A DNA stretch of 64,000 nt from Microbacterium sp. SORGH_AS_1204 (GCF_030818935.1 NZ_JAUTBD010000001.1:3410001-3474000), one strand, 5' to 3'; shown: positions 43,656-54,130, counted from the first letter of the stretch. Numbers and translations: made by a program. Notes: generated by a model from the sequence alone, not told the origin.

Positions 43656-44041
43656 GGAGACGATCCTTTTCGGTCATCCCACCGCGCCGGAGTCGGCCGG
43701 CGGGAACGCTGAAGATGCGAGTGCCCGGGTGGCAGTCGCGCGAGGCCGTGCGGGCATCTCAGCGTCCGAAGTCGTCGTACACGCACGGAAGACTACCGCC
43801 GCCGATGCGCCTCGGCGGAGGGGCGCGATGATTCGAGAGAGCCGCAGCCCGTGCGGATGCTGCTCGTGTGCAGCCGCGACCGTCTGCACAGCCTTACCGC
43901 CGGGGCCGTGCTCTGCAGGTGGCCGGGGATCGAGGTCGCGTCGGTCGCCCTGCGGCTGTTCCGCCGACCACCCCGGCAATGTCGGCGGTCCCAACTAGAC
44001 TGATGCCCGTCCGGCCCCTGCGATTCTTGGAGCTCAGCCGC
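43656..44041. other. Divergent intergenic region upstream of purL
   Basis: No gene could be supported in 386 bp; frames open here show no conserved segment. The only recognisable feature is a -10 box at 43996-44001 for purL. Confidence 0.45.
43996..44001 (+). promoter_or_regulatory. Candidate -10 box of purL
   Basis: TAGACT about 40 nt before the GTG start, giving a short 5' leader of about 33 nt with GGAG near the start codon. Confidence 0.4.
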
Positions 44042-46381
<2,340 letters not shown>

Positions 46382-46427
46382 CGCCGCGCGGCGTCGGGCC
46401 CGCCCCGACGCCGCCGGCCCCGCCCGG

Positions 46428-46521
46428 GGTCACGGCCCGCCCGGGGTCACGGACCCGCCCAGGGTCACGGCCCCGCACAGGTCACGGCCCGGCCCAGGTC
46501 ACGGTCCGGCCCAGGTCACGG
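46428..46521. repeat. 17-bp tandem repeats downstream of purL
   Basis: The word GGTCACGG recurs six times, at 46428, 46445, 46463, 46480, 46497 and 46514 (periods 17, 18, 17, 17, 17), in a consensus like CCCAGGTCACGGCC. It lies between purL and a small membrane-protein gene. Confidence 0.75.
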
Positions 46522-46570
46522 CCCCCTCCGCCCGAGCATCAGCCCCGACACCCCCGAGAGGAGACGTGCG

Positions 46571-46708
46571 ATGACCGATGACGATGACGACATGACCGTC
46601 TTCAGCGACAAGCGCCAGAAGCGCGTCAAGATCACCGCGTGGATCGTGATCGCCGCGCTGATCCTCACCGGCGGTGGCGCCACGGTCATCTCGCTGATCC
46701 TGCGCTGA
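46571..46708 (+). CDS. 45-residue single-helix membrane protein
   Basis: ATG at 46571 encodes 45 residues: an acidic start (MTDDDDDMTVF), a basic stretch (DKRQKRVK) and one hydrophobic helix (ITAWIVIAALILTGGGATVI). A strong Shine-Dalgarno, GAGAGGAGACG, stands 5-15 nt upstream, which makes it likely to be a real gene. The positive-inside rule places the N-terminus in the cytosol. No family is recognised. It lies 190 bp after purL, beyond the tandem repeats. Confidence 0.65.
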   Translation: MTDDDDDMTVFSDKRQKRVKITAWIVIAALILTGGGATVISLILR

Positions 46709-46904
46709 GCAGCACCGCCTCCGCGCGAAGGGTCGGGCACCACCGCCACGCGAACGACTCGACGCCGTGGTCGATGTCGTGCGGGAAGAGCCTCAACGCC
46801 GTCGGCACCGTCACGCGTTCCCCCGCCGGGGGAAGCGTCGCCGGTCGACGTGCACCCGCGCAGCACGTCGCCCCACGCCGGGGCCTTCCCCGACGGCGCC
46901 AGAG

Positions 46905-47020
46905 CCCGCCCGAGGCGACGACACCGGCACGCCCGCCCTGCTGCGGATTCCGGCCTGACGCCCCCGCCCGAGGCGACGACACCGGCACGCCCGCCCTGCT
47001 GCGGATTTCGGCCTGACGCC
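46905..47020. repeat. 58-bp tandem direct repeat, two copies
   Basis: Copy 1 (46905-46962) and copy 2 (46963-47020) differ at only a few positions. Each contains GAGGCGACGACACCGG and ends near GGCCTGACGCC. Confidence 0.8.
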
Positions 47021-47044
47021 CAGCACCGTGACGGAGCCCCGACG

Positions 47045-47050
47045 TAGCAT
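47045..47050 (+). promoter_or_regulatory. Leaderless -10 box for the 47057 gene
   Basis: TAGCAT, then 6 nt, then the GTG at 47057. The same GTAGCATGG context precedes the paralogue at 48115. Confidence 0.55.
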
Positions 47051-47056
47051 GGGGGC

Positions 47057-48082
47057 GTGGAACCCCTCCTGGCCCTGTTCGCCGAGTGGTGGTGGATCGG
47101 CCCGGCCGCGGCCGGTGCGGGCACCGTCGGCTGGGTCGGCGTGCGCCGTACCCGTCGCCGCGCCCTCCCCGCCGGTTCGAGCACGCCCGGCGTGACGACC
47201 ACCGGCGACCGCGCCACTCGCGCGTGGGCATCGCGGCCACTGAGCAAGTCCGCAGCGCGTCGCCTCGAACTCGATGCCGCTCAGCTCGACCTGCAGACGG
47301 CGCGACTCGCCGTCGCCCGCGGTCGCGCCGACGTCAAGGTCGCCGACGCCGAGGTCGTCCGCGCGCAGGCGGAGCGCGCGGCATCCCGGGTCTCGCCCGA
47401 CGTCGTCTCCGCCGCGCGCGCGCGACTCGTCGACCGGCAGCGCGACCTTCGTGCCGCGGCGGCCGAGGTGCGCGCGCGGCGAGCGGGGGTCAAAGCCGCG
47501 AAGGCGATGCTCCCGGCCATCCGCTCCGGTAACGCGCCGTTGCCGATCGTGCGTCTCCTCGCCGAGCACGACGCGATCCTCGCCCGATGGATGGCGTACG
47601 AGACAGACCTCGCCCTCGCCATCGACTACCCGATGATGACCGACCCGCGCTCCCCGCTGCTCGCCGAATTCCTGCGCGCGCACGAGCGTGCCCAGTGGCT
47701 GCGCCCGGCCACGCCCCAGACACGCCTCGCACCGGCCGAGTTCCTCGCCTACCGCGACGCCGTGCGCCGCGCCGCGCACGCCTTCGACCACGCCGAGCAG
47801 ACGGCCCGCCGCGGCGAGCAGCAGCCCCGCATCGAAGAAGGCGACGCGTGGGGCCGGGTGGCATCCGATCTCGCCGAGACCGCCCAACGCGCGCTGTCGC
47901 GCTCGATGGAGTCGATGGGCCGGGCGGCAGCCCGCAGCTGGAGCGAACGCAGCGCAAAGCGCACCGCCAAGAGCGAACCGGATGCCGCGCCCTCGACGCC
48001 CCGAACCAGCGGCGACGCGCCGAAGAACGGCCCGGTGTGGCCGCCGCCCGCGCGCGATCGGCCGCGACCGCCGGCTTCCTGA
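47057..48082 (+). CDS. Membrane-anchored coiled-coil protein, paralogue 1
   Basis: A 341-residue protein with one N-terminal helix (WWIGPAAAGAGTVGWVG), a long alanine- and arginine-rich coiled coil (about 60-155), then a compact domain (about 165-260): HDAILARWMAYETD, PMMTDPRSPLLAEFLRA, LRP, FLAYRDAV and AFDHAEQTAR. The same domain recurs in the next gene product. The C-terminus (300-341) is proline-rich. No family name recognised. Leaderless GTG start. Overlap of expression with the next gene is plausible since each has its own -10 box in the same strand. Confidence 0.72.
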   Translation: MEPLLALFAEWWWIGPAAAGAGTVGWVGVRRTRRRALPAGSSTPGVTTTGDRATRAWASRPLSKSAARRLELDAAQLDLQTARLAVARGRADVKVADAEVVRAQAERAASRVSPDVVSAARARLVDRQRDLRAAAAEVRARRAGVKAAKAMLPAIRSGNAPLPIVRLLAEHDAILARWMAYETDLALAIDYPMMTDPRSPLLAEFLRAHERAQWLRPATPQTRLAPAEFLAYRDAVRRAAHAFDHAEQTARRGEQQPRIEEGDAWGRVASDLAETAQRALSRSMESMGRAAARSWSERSAKRTAKSEPDAAPSTPRTSGDAPKNGPVWPPPARDRPRPPAS

Positions 48083-48101
48083 GGCATCCGGGCTTACGGC
48101 G

Positions 48102-48107
48102 TAGCAT
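48102..48107 (+). promoter_or_regulatory. Leaderless -10 box for the 48115 gene
   Basis: TAGCAT, then 7 nt, then the GTG at 48115, in the context GTAGCATGG. Confidence 0.55.
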
Positions 48108-48114
48108 GGCGCCC

Positions 48115-48855
48115 GTGCACGACTTCTTCGCGTTCGCGGGCGACTACTGGTGGATGGTCTTCCCCCTCTTCGGCATGACCATGGGCGCCATCGGTGCGGC
48201 GAGCAAGCGCCGCGAGCTCGCGGAGCGTCGACGTCACCGAGAGCGCATCGAGCTCATTCGTGCGCAAGGCGGTGCCGCGCCCACGGTGCCCGTCACGGCT
48301 CCGCCACCCATCGCCGACGACCAGCGACGTGTCATCGCGGCACAGGATGCCGTCACGCACCGCTGGCTCGACTACGAACTCGACGCGTCGAAGCTCATCA
48401 GCTTCCCCGCCATGAGCGATGGCCGTCAGCCGCTGACGGCCGCGTTCCTGCGCGCGAAGAAGGTCGCCGACAACCTCCGCCCGCGAGACGGTGAGACCCT
48501 CCCACCCGAACGACTGCGGGAGTATCGCGAGGCCGTCACCGACTACGAGGTCGCCTTCGACGTCGCCGAGCGCGACGCGCGTCGCGTGAAAGACGCCGCC
48601 TTCTCCCCCGACGAACGCAAGCGCCTCGACACCGCGAAGCAACTGCTGGGCGTCGCCACCGACCAGGCGGCAACGCCGCACGAACGCCAACTCGCGTACC
48701 GACGCGTGCGCGAGGAGCTCGACGGGCTCATCTGGCTGAGCGACGAGGCCGTCGACGTGCTCGAGAAGAAGGTCGCGCTCGAGCTCCCACGCGGCACGGC
48801 GACGCGCCCGGCATCGACAACGCCCTCCGACGAGGCGACCGGCTCCGTCGCCTGA
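48115..48855 (+). CDS. Membrane-anchored protein, paralogue 2
   Basis: A 246-residue protein beginning MHDFFAFAGDYWWMVFPLFG, a short N-terminal helix, then a charged helix and the shared domain (about 80-165): QDAVTHRWLDYELD, FPAMSDGRQPLTAAFLRA, LRP, LREYREAV and AFDVAERDAR. This aligns almost continuously with the 47057 product, so the two are tandem duplicates of an unrecognised family. The leaderless GTG at 48115 is preferred over the ATG at 48106. It ends 31 bp before nested dyad element B. Confidence 0.75.
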   Translation: MHDFFAFAGDYWWMVFPLFGMTMGAIGAASKRRELAERRRHRERIELIRAQGGAAPTVPVTAPPPIADDQRRVIAAQDAVTHRWLDYELDASKLISFPAMSDGRQPLTAAFLRAKKVADNLRPRDGETLPPERLREYREAVTDYEVAFDVAERDARRVKDAAFSPDERKRLDTAKQLLGVATDQAATPHERQLAYRRVREELDGLIWLSDEAVDVLEKKVALELPRGTATRPASTTPSDEATGSVA

Positions 48856-48885
48856 CGCGTCGCCCGCCGACCCAGCCGGGTGCTC

Positions 48886-48956
48886 GATCCGGAAGGATGC
48901 AGGAGATCCGGATGGAATGGCCCGCGGCATCCGGATCCGACGCACGACTCCGGATC
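48886..48956. repeat. Nested dyad element B (convergent intergenic)
   Basis: GATCCGGA at 48886-48893 and 48905-48912 (11 bp apart), 17 bp, then TCCGGATC at 48930-48937 and 48949-48956 (11 bp apart). Length, word spacing and central motif CGCGGCATCCG are the same as in element A at 40124. It lies in the convergent gap between the 48115 gene and the DUF3253 gene. Confidence 0.8.
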
Positions 48957-48963
48957 TGCTGGT

Positions 48964-49224
48964 CTAACGCTTCCGACGGATCCGCACCGGCCCCCGGGCG
49001 GTGGTCACGTCGACCACCTCGCCCTTCTGTGTGACCTCGACCTCGCCGAGCTCGACCAACGAGTGCGCGGCGTCGCGCGCCGGCTGCATGAGGTCGCGCC
49101 AGTCGTCGCCGCCGACCACGCGAGCGGCCTCCGACGGGCAGATCGTCTTGTCGGCGTCGCGCGCCGCGAGCAGGTCGCGAATGGATGCCACGAGCCGGGG
49201 GTCCGCACCAGACGACGGGGTCAT
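48964..49224 (-). CDS. DUF3253 family protein
   Basis: An 86-residue protein: VASIRDLLAARDADKTICPSEAARVVGGDDWRDLM then ARDAAHSLVELGEVEVTQKGEVV and a basic end RIRRKR, as in DUF3253. The ICPSEAAR motif is its hallmark. The ATG at 49224 sits 6 nt after GACACT (minus strand), which fits a leaderless start better than 49245. Role unknown; the fold looks like a winged helix. It diverges from the DUF2071 gene over 47 bp. Confidence 0.85.
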   Translation of the reverse strand: MTPSSGADPRLVASIRDLLAARDADKTICPSEAARVVGGDDWRDLMQPARDAAHSLVELGEVEVTQKGEVVDVTTARGPVRIRRKR

Positions 49225-49259
49225 CTGTCCAGTGTCCCTCCGCACCGAGGCGCCGGGGC

Positions 49260-49265
49260 CAGAAT
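49260..49265 (+). promoter_or_regulatory. Weak leaderless -10 box for the DUF2071 gene
   Basis: CAGAAT, then 6 nt, then the GTG at 49272. One mismatch to TANNNT. Confidence 0.35.
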
Positions 49266-49271
49266 GACCCG

Positions 49272-50003
49272 GTGATCACTGAGCGCCACGCCCCCGACCT
49301 GCCCGGACGCGCCGTCATCGCGCAGCGGTGGAACCGCGCCGTCTTCGTGCACTGGCGCGTCGACCCGGCCGAGGTCGCCCCGCTGCTGCCCCCGGGAACC
49401 CGCCCCGACGTGCACGACGGGTCGGCGTGGGTCGGGCTCGTGCCCTTCGTGCTGAGCGAGTTCCGCTTCCTCCCGTTGCCCCCCGTGCCGCTGCTCGGCA
49501 CCTTCACCGAGATCAACGTGCGCACCTACGCCGTCGACGACGAAGGACGCCGCGGGGTGGTGTTCCGCACCCTCGAGGCGGAGCATCTCGCTCCCGTGCT
49601 GGCCGCCCGCGCCCTGTTCGGCCTCCCCTACCGCTGGGCCCGCGCGGGCGTTCGCACCGAGGGCGCGCGCATCGAGTACCGGTCGCGGCGGCACGGGCGG
49701 CGGCATCCGGAAACCCGTGTGCGAGCCACGCTCGGCGCCGACACGGTCGACACGCCCCTCTCGCGCTTCCTCACCGCCCGCTGGGGCTTTCACGAGCGGC
49801 ACCTCGGTCGCACCATCTGGGCGGCGAACACGCACGAGCCCTGGCCGCTCGTCTCGGCCGAGCTCGACGTGCTCGACGACGACCTCGTCGCCGACTCCGG
49901 CTTCCCGCAGCTCGTCGGTCGCACACCCGATTCGGTGCTCGCGATGCCCGCCGGCCACCCCGGCTTCATCACGCGTTTCACGGGTGCGCACGCGATCGCC
50001 TGA
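49272..50003 (+). CDS. DUF2071 (YqjF-like) family protein
   Basis: The 243-residue protein shows the DUF2071 pattern: WNRAVFVHWRVDPAEVAPLLPPG, GSAWVGLVPFVLSEFR, FTEINVRTYAVDDEGRRGVVF, ALFGLPYRWARAGV and FLTARWGFHERHLGRTIWAAN. The fold resembles acetoacetate decarboxylase, but no reaction is established. GTG start at 49272, leaderless by position. Confidence 0.85.
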   Translation: MITERHAPDLPGRAVIAQRWNRAVFVHWRVDPAEVAPLLPPGTRPDVHDGSAWVGLVPFVLSEFRFLPLPPVPLLGTFTEINVRTYAVDDEGRRGVVFRTLEAEHLAPVLAARALFGLPYRWARAGVRTEGARIEYRSRRHGRRHPETRVRATLGADTVDTPLSRFLTARWGFHERHLGRTIWAANTHEPWPLVSAELDVLDDDLVADSGFPQLVGRTPDSVLAMPAGHPGFITRFTGAHAIA

Positions 50004-50176
50004 ACCCACGGCGGCCGGCGGCGGCGCACACGACCGGCTGAACCCACGGTGGCCGGCGCACTTGAACCCGAGACGGGGCGGGCGCTCGGAGGACCGCGGA
50101 ATGACGGTGTGCCCGCACAGTCGCGGTCGGAAGCTACGAGAAGCCGCCCTTCCCGAGCAACGCCCCGCCCGCACGA

Positions 50177-50209
50177 CGACGGCCCCCTCCGGTGCAGAGG
50201 AGGCCGTCG
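50177..50209. terminator. Bidirectional hairpin terminator
   Basis: Arms CGACGGCC (50177-50184) and GGCCGTCG (50202-50209) enclose GC-rich DNA with further CCTCC/GGAGG pairing. It lies between the DUF2071 gene and the convergent betaine-binding protein gene. The rest of the 215-bp gap has a short direct repeat, TGAACCCACGG, at about 50001 and 50039. Confidence 0.65.
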
Positions 50210-50218
50210 CGAAGACAC

Positions 50219-51121
50219 TCAGCGCTGCGTCGAGAACGCGCCGGGGTTCTGCTCCAGCCAGGCGTCGACGGCCTCGGCCTCGCGACCCTCGCCGTATTCG
50301 TTGACCACGAGGTCTTCGAGCGAGCCGTACTGCTCGTCGTCGAGCTGGATGCCGGCGATGAGGTCAGCGGCATCCGGATACCGCTCGGCGAAGCCCGACG
50401 TCCCGAGGAAGTGAAGCGCCTCGGGGGCGCCCATCAGCCCCTGGGGGTCTTCGAGGTCCTTCACGTCGTAGGCGTCGTTGGCCCAGAACGGACGCCACAG
50501 CGTCACCGCGATGTCCTTCTGCGCCGCGATGGCGTTGTCGAGCTCGGTGAGCATCGCCGCGGTCGACGAGGTCACGAGCTCGAACTCGCCGTCGAGACCG
50601 TACCCGGGGAGCATCGTCTCCTGCGTCTGCGTGGTGAGACCGGCCCCCGGCTCGATGCCGTAGATGCGGCCGTCGAACCGCGCGGCCTCGCCCTTCAGCT
50701 GCTCGATGGAGTCGATGTCGACGTAGCTCGGCACCGCGATGGTCAGCTTGGCGTTGTCGTAGTACGCGCCGAGGTCGTCGATCTGGTCGCCGTAGCGGTC
50801 CATGTACGACTTGTGCGTGAGCTCGGGCCAGGCCGAGGGGTAGATGTCGACGTCGCCCTGGGCGAGGCCGGTGTAGAGGGGGCCCGCCTCGGTGAGCGTC
50901 TGCATCTCGACGCGGTAGCCGAGCTTGCCGAGCTGGTCCTCGAGCAGGTACGCGGTGCTGAGGCCGTCGGTCCACGAGGGCAGGAATCCGAGCGTGATCG
51001 TGCCCTTCTCGCCGCCGTCGCCCGAGCCGCCCTCGGCCATGTTGCCGCTCGCGCAGCCGGCGAGCAGCAGGGCTCCCGCGGCGCCGAGGGCGAGGCCGGA
51101 GGTGAGGTGTCGCGTGTTCAT
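50219..51121 (-). CDS. Glycine betaine/proline ABC importer, binding lipoprotein
   Basis: A 300-residue OpuAC/ProX-type substrate-binding protein. The signal ends in lipobox LAGC (cysteine 23). The mature part has the betaine-family beginning TITLGFLPSWTDGLSTAYLL, the tryptophan of DIYPSAWPELTHKSY that helps form the quaternary-amine cage, and VTLWRPFWANDAYDVKDLED. It is last in a three-gene leftward operon, after a 125-bp gap containing a long hairpin. GGAAGAG precedes the ATG at 51121. Choline or another compatible solute is also possible. Confidence 0.9.
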   Translation of the reverse strand: MNTRHLTSGLALGAAGALLLAGCASGNMAEGGSGDGGEKGTITLGFLPSWTDGLSTAYLLEDQLGKLGYRVEMQTLTEAGPLYTGLAQGDVDIYPSAWPELTHKSYMDRYGDQIDDLGAYYDNAKLTIAVPSYVDIDSIEQLKGEAARFDGRIYGIEPGAGLTTQTQETMLPGYGLDGEFELVTSSTAAMLTELDNAIAAQKDIAVTLWRPFWANDAYDVKDLEDPQGLMGAPEALHFLGTSGFAERYPDAADLIAGIQLDDEQYGSLEDLVVNEYGEGREAEAVDAWLEQNPGAFSTQR

Positions 51122-51165
51122 CACTGATTTCTCTTCCTTTTCGTATGCGAGTGCCTCCCCCGCGT

Positions 51166-51220
51166 GAGGGGTCATTTTCTGTCGCCTGGCGCGCGCCTAA
51201 GCGACGAAAACTGACCCCTC
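51166..51220 (-). promoter_or_regulatory. Intercistronic hairpin between permease and binding-protein genes
   Basis: Arms GAGGGGTCA (51166-51174) and TGACCCCTC (51212-51220) are perfect. Just inside, TTTTCTGTCGC pairs imperfectly with GCGACGAAAAC, so the whole stem is about 20 bp. Likely an mRNA processing or stability element that lets the binding protein be made in excess; this is inference. Confidence 0.6.
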
Positions 51221-51246
51221 GCGCGAAGGAGGGGGGATGCCGCGAC

Positions 51247-52242
51247 TCAGCGTCCGGACGACACCGGCGCGCGACGAGGCGAGGCGGGCGTGCGCTGCGG
51301 CGTCGCCGCGGCCTCCGTCGGGGCGGGGTCGATGTGCGGCTCCGCGGCGGGTCCAGCCGTGACGGCGGTCGCGACGCGGCGCCGGGCGATCGCGCCCAGC
51401 AGCGACCCGCGATTGTCGGCGCGGTTGCCGAGGGCCGCGGTGAGGCGGTCGAGGTAGACGGCGAGCACGACCACGCTGAGGCCGGCCTCGACGCCCTTGG
51501 GCAGGTTGACGGTCGAGATCGACTGCACGACCTCCTTGCCCAGGCCGTCGGCGCCGACGATGCCGGCGACGACCGCCATCGACAGCGCGAGCATGATGAC
51601 CTGGTTCACTCCCGCCATGATCGTGGGCATCGCGAGCGGCAGTTGGATGCCGCGAAGGATCTGCCCGGGCGTCGCCCCGAACGCGTGTCCCGCCTCGACG
51701 GTCTCGGAGTCGACCCCGCGGATGCCGAGCTCTGTCAGACGCACGCCCGGGGGCAACGCGAAGATGACCGTCGAGACGACTCCGGGCACCACGCCGATGC
51801 TGAAGAACGTGATCGCCGGGATCAGGTAGACGAAGGCGGGCATCGTCTGCATGAAATCGAGCACCGGCTTCAGGATCGCGCGGACGGTGGCGTTGCGCGC
51901 CGACCATATGCCGAGCGGCACCGAGATCGCCACGGCCACGACGGTCGCCACGAGCACCAGCGCGAGTGTCTGCATCGCGGTGACCCACTGGCCCATCGCG
52001 AGGATGAGCGCGAAGCCGATCACCGTTCCCAGCGCGAGCTTCCACGAGCGCAGCAGCCACGCGAGGGCCGCCGCGACGACGATGACCACGATGATCGGAG
52101 CGGCGAGCAGCACGTCGCTGAGCCCGCCGACGAGGAAGCGCACGATCAGGGCGATGACATCGAACACGCCCGAGAGGTTGTCGCGGACCCAGTCCACACC
52201 GGCATCCACCCAGGAGCCGACCGGAATGCGGAAGCCCTCCAT
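51247..52242 (-). CDS. Glycine betaine/proline ABC importer, permease
   Basis: The 331-residue permease is of OpuAB/ProW type. Its transport core has at least six helices (VLLAAPIIVVIVVAAALAWLL, GFALILAMGQWVTAMQTLALVL and following) and the EAA-type loop EAGHAFGATPGQILRGIQLPLAMP near residue 186. The C-terminal 70 residues (after LTAALGN) are alanine- and proline-rich and probably disordered. Start shares one base with the stop of the ATPase gene (TGATG). Confidence 0.92.
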   Translation of the reverse strand: MEGFRIPVGSWVDAGVDWVRDNLSGVFDVIALIVRFLVGGLSDVLLAAPIIVVIVVAAALAWLLRSWKLALGTVIGFALILAMGQWVTAMQTLALVLVATVVAVAISVPLGIWSARNATVRAILKPVLDFMQTMPAFVYLIPAITFFSIGVVPGVVSTVIFALPPGVRLTELGIRGVDSETVEAGHAFGATPGQILRGIQLPLAMPTIMAGVNQVIMLALSMAVVAGIVGADGLGKEVVQSISTVNLPKGVEAGLSVVVLAVYLDRLTAALGNRADNRGSLLGAIARRRVATAVTAGPAAEPHIDPAPTEAAATPQRTPASPRRAPVSSGR

Positions 52243-53561
52243 CAGCGCACCCCCTCGGTCTCGGATGCCACGACCCCCGCGGCAGCGGGCACCCCGTCGA
52301 GCACGGCGTCGATCTCAGCGGAGGGCAGGGGCTGCGGCAGCACGGTGAGTTCCTCGGTGGCGGTGGGGCCGGGGCCGAGGGCGGCGAGCAGGGTCACCCG
52401 AGGGATGACGCCGCTCAGGCGGCCCTCCGCGTCGAGCACGGCGAGCGGCAGGGGCGACTCGACCGAGGGCACGAAGAGGTTCATGAGCACCTCGTCCTCG
52501 CGCACGCTCTGCGGCAGCGGCCGCAGCTTCGACACGAGCGCGTTCTCGCCCGCGCGTACGAGCTTCATGGCATCCCGATCGGTGATGATGCCGAGCGGCT
52601 TGCGGTCGCGGTCGGTGACGTAGACGGCCGACATGTAGGCGTCGCGCATCTGTCGCAGGGCCGTGCGGGGGCCCGCCGAGGCGTCGACGCGCGGACGCGG
52701 CCGTTCCATGACGTTGCCGGCGGTCAGCACGCGGGCGCGGTCGACGTCCTGCACGAACTGCTCGACGTAATCGTTCGCGGGGTCGGTGAGGATGTCTTCG
52801 GGCGTGCCGATCTGCACGATGCGCCCGTCGCGCATGACGGCGATGCGGTCGCCGAGGAACATGGCCTCGTTGAGGTCGTGCGTGATGAAGACGATGGTCT
52901 TCTTCAGTGTCCGCTGCAGTTCGACGAGCTGCTCCTGCATCTCACGGCGGATGAGCGGGTCGAGGGCGCTGAACGCCTCGTCCATCAGCAGGATGTCGGT
53001 GTCGGCGGCGAGCGCACGGGCGATGCCGACGCGCTGCTGCATCCCGCCCGACAGCGCCGACGGGAGCTTGTCGCCCCAGCCGTCGAGACCGACGAGGGCG
53101 AGGATCTCGTGCGCTTTCGCGAGGCGCTCGGCCTTGCCGACCCCGCGCAGTTCGAGCGGGTAGGCGACGTTGGCGGCGACCGTGCGGTGGGGCAGCAGGG
53201 CGAAGTGCTGGAACACCATGGCGAGACGCTCGCGTCGGAGCGACCGCAAGCGCGCTGAGCCGACGCCCGTGAGCGCATCGCCCTGCACCTCGACGGTGCC
53301 GGCGGTGGCCTCGTGCAGGCCGTTCAGCATGCGGATGATCGTGGACTTGCCGGAGCCCGACAGGCCCATGATGACGAAGATCTCGCCGGGTCGGACGTCG
53401 AAACTCGCGTCGATGACGGCGGCGGTCCCGTGCTCGGCGATCTCGTCGCGACGGGCGCCGGAGCGGAGCTTGTCGACGGCGTCGTGCGGGGCACGGCCGA
53501 AGACCTTGAAGAGGTTCCGGGCCGAGAGGGCGGGCGCCTCGAGAGCAGGCGGATGGGTCAC
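52242..53561 (-). CDS. Glycine betaine/proline ABC importer, ATPase with CBS domains
   Basis: A 439-residue OpuAA/ProV-type ATPase. Walker A GLSGSGKST is near residue 68, the signature LSGGMQQRVGIARAL near 168, Walker B ILLMDEAFSALDP near 193, and the H-loop in VFITHDLNEAMFLGD. Two CBS motifs follow (about 290-430: YVTDRDRKPLGIITDRDAM and PLAVLDAEGRLSGVIPRVTL), which in this family sense ionic strength or cyclic-di-AMP. The start is GTG at 53561 with GAGG 7 nt upstream; longer in-frame starts up to 53774 read as non-coding. First gene of the operon. Confidence 0.93.
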   Translation of the reverse strand: MTHPPALEAPALSARNLFKVFGRAPHDAVDKLRSGARRDEIAEHGTAAVIDASFDVRPGEIFVIMGLSGSGKSTIIRMLNGLHEATAGTVEVQGDALTGVGSARLRSLRRERLAMVFQHFALLPHRTVAANVAYPLELRGVGKAERLAKAHEILALVGLDGWGDKLPSALSGGMQQRVGIARALAADTDILLMDEAFSALDPLIRREMQEQLVELQRTLKKTIVFITHDLNEAMFLGDRIAVMRDGRIVQIGTPEDILTDPANDYVEQFVQDVDRARVLTAGNVMERPRPRVDASAGPRTALRQMRDAYMSAVYVTDRDRKPLGIITDRDAMKLVRAGENALVSKLRPLPQSVREDEVLMNLFVPSVESPLPLAVLDAEGRLSGVIPRVTLLAALGPGPTATEELTVLPQPLPSAEIDAVLDGVPAAAGVVASETEGVR

Positions 53562-54130
53562 TGTGTACCTCGGCGGCCTTCGGGTGGCCGCGGCGGTCAC
53601 GCCCGGGTGGCAGCCGTCGGTGCTCTCCGGGGGTGGAGCACGCGCGCCGGATGTCGGATCCGTCGCCTCGGCCGCCGACCGTACGCTCGCGGCGCCTCCT
53701 CCCCCGAGGCGGCACCGGCGACCGCGGACTGGTCGGGTGGGCGGCCCGGAAACGGGCCTCGACCAAGGTTTCACGCAATGGATACGCTGGCAAATCGCCG
53801 ATCGCCTTGCGATTCAGGATGCCGTGTGTCACGCGCGGGCGCGTGCCCTGGGTTGTCGGCGGGTTCCCGACGGGGCCCGGCGCCGGTCGGTCCGGGCGTG
53901 TCGAGACGGCGCGAACGGGTCCCAGCGCGCGGCGATGGACGGGTGCGTCCCGGCCCGCGGCGGCGGCGCGGGCGCCTCCCCGGCCCGCGGCGACGGCGCG
54001 GACGCGCCGTGGCCCGCGACGGCCGTGCGAACGCGTCCCCGGCCCACGGCGGCGGCGCGGAAGCGCCGTGGCCCACGGCGGCCGTGCGGACGCGCCCCGG
54101 CCCGCGGCGACGGACGGGGGCGTCGCGGTC
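53562..54130. other. Long region upstream of the betaine operon
   Basis: No gene seen in 569 bp. From 53562 to about 53700 it is GC-rich and could be a structured 5' leader. The only AT-rich island, about 53760-53830, is the likeliest promoter site and has arms AATCGC and GCGATT. From about 53920 it is a tandem repeat. Confidence 0.5.
53952..54127. repeat. 29-30 bp tandem repeats, six copies
   Basis: GGCCCGCGG or GGCCCACGG recurs at 53952, 53982, 54011, 54041, 54070 and 54099 (periods 30, 29, 30, 29, 29). Alternate copies end in TCCCC or CGTGG. A degenerate copy precedes at about 53918. Confidence 0.75.

Larger units (their letters stand above)
46709..47056. other. Intergenic region with direct repeat
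   Basis: No gene could be supported in 348 bp. It contains a 58-bp direct repeat and, at its end, a leaderless -10 box. Confidence 0.5.

Noticed and set aside
46686-46814. A 42-residue minus-strand ORF (MTVPTALRLFPHDIDHGV)
   Set aside because: It looks mildly protein-like but overlaps the 3' end of the better supported 45-residue gene and has only a weak ribosome site.
53562-53800. Cyclic-di-AMP riboswitch upstream of the betaine ATPase gene
   Set aside because: The operon type fits, but I could not line up the conserved core by eye; a covariance search is needed.
53952-54127. CRISPR-like array of 29-30 bp
   Set aside because: Repeats follow each other without spacers and vary gradually.
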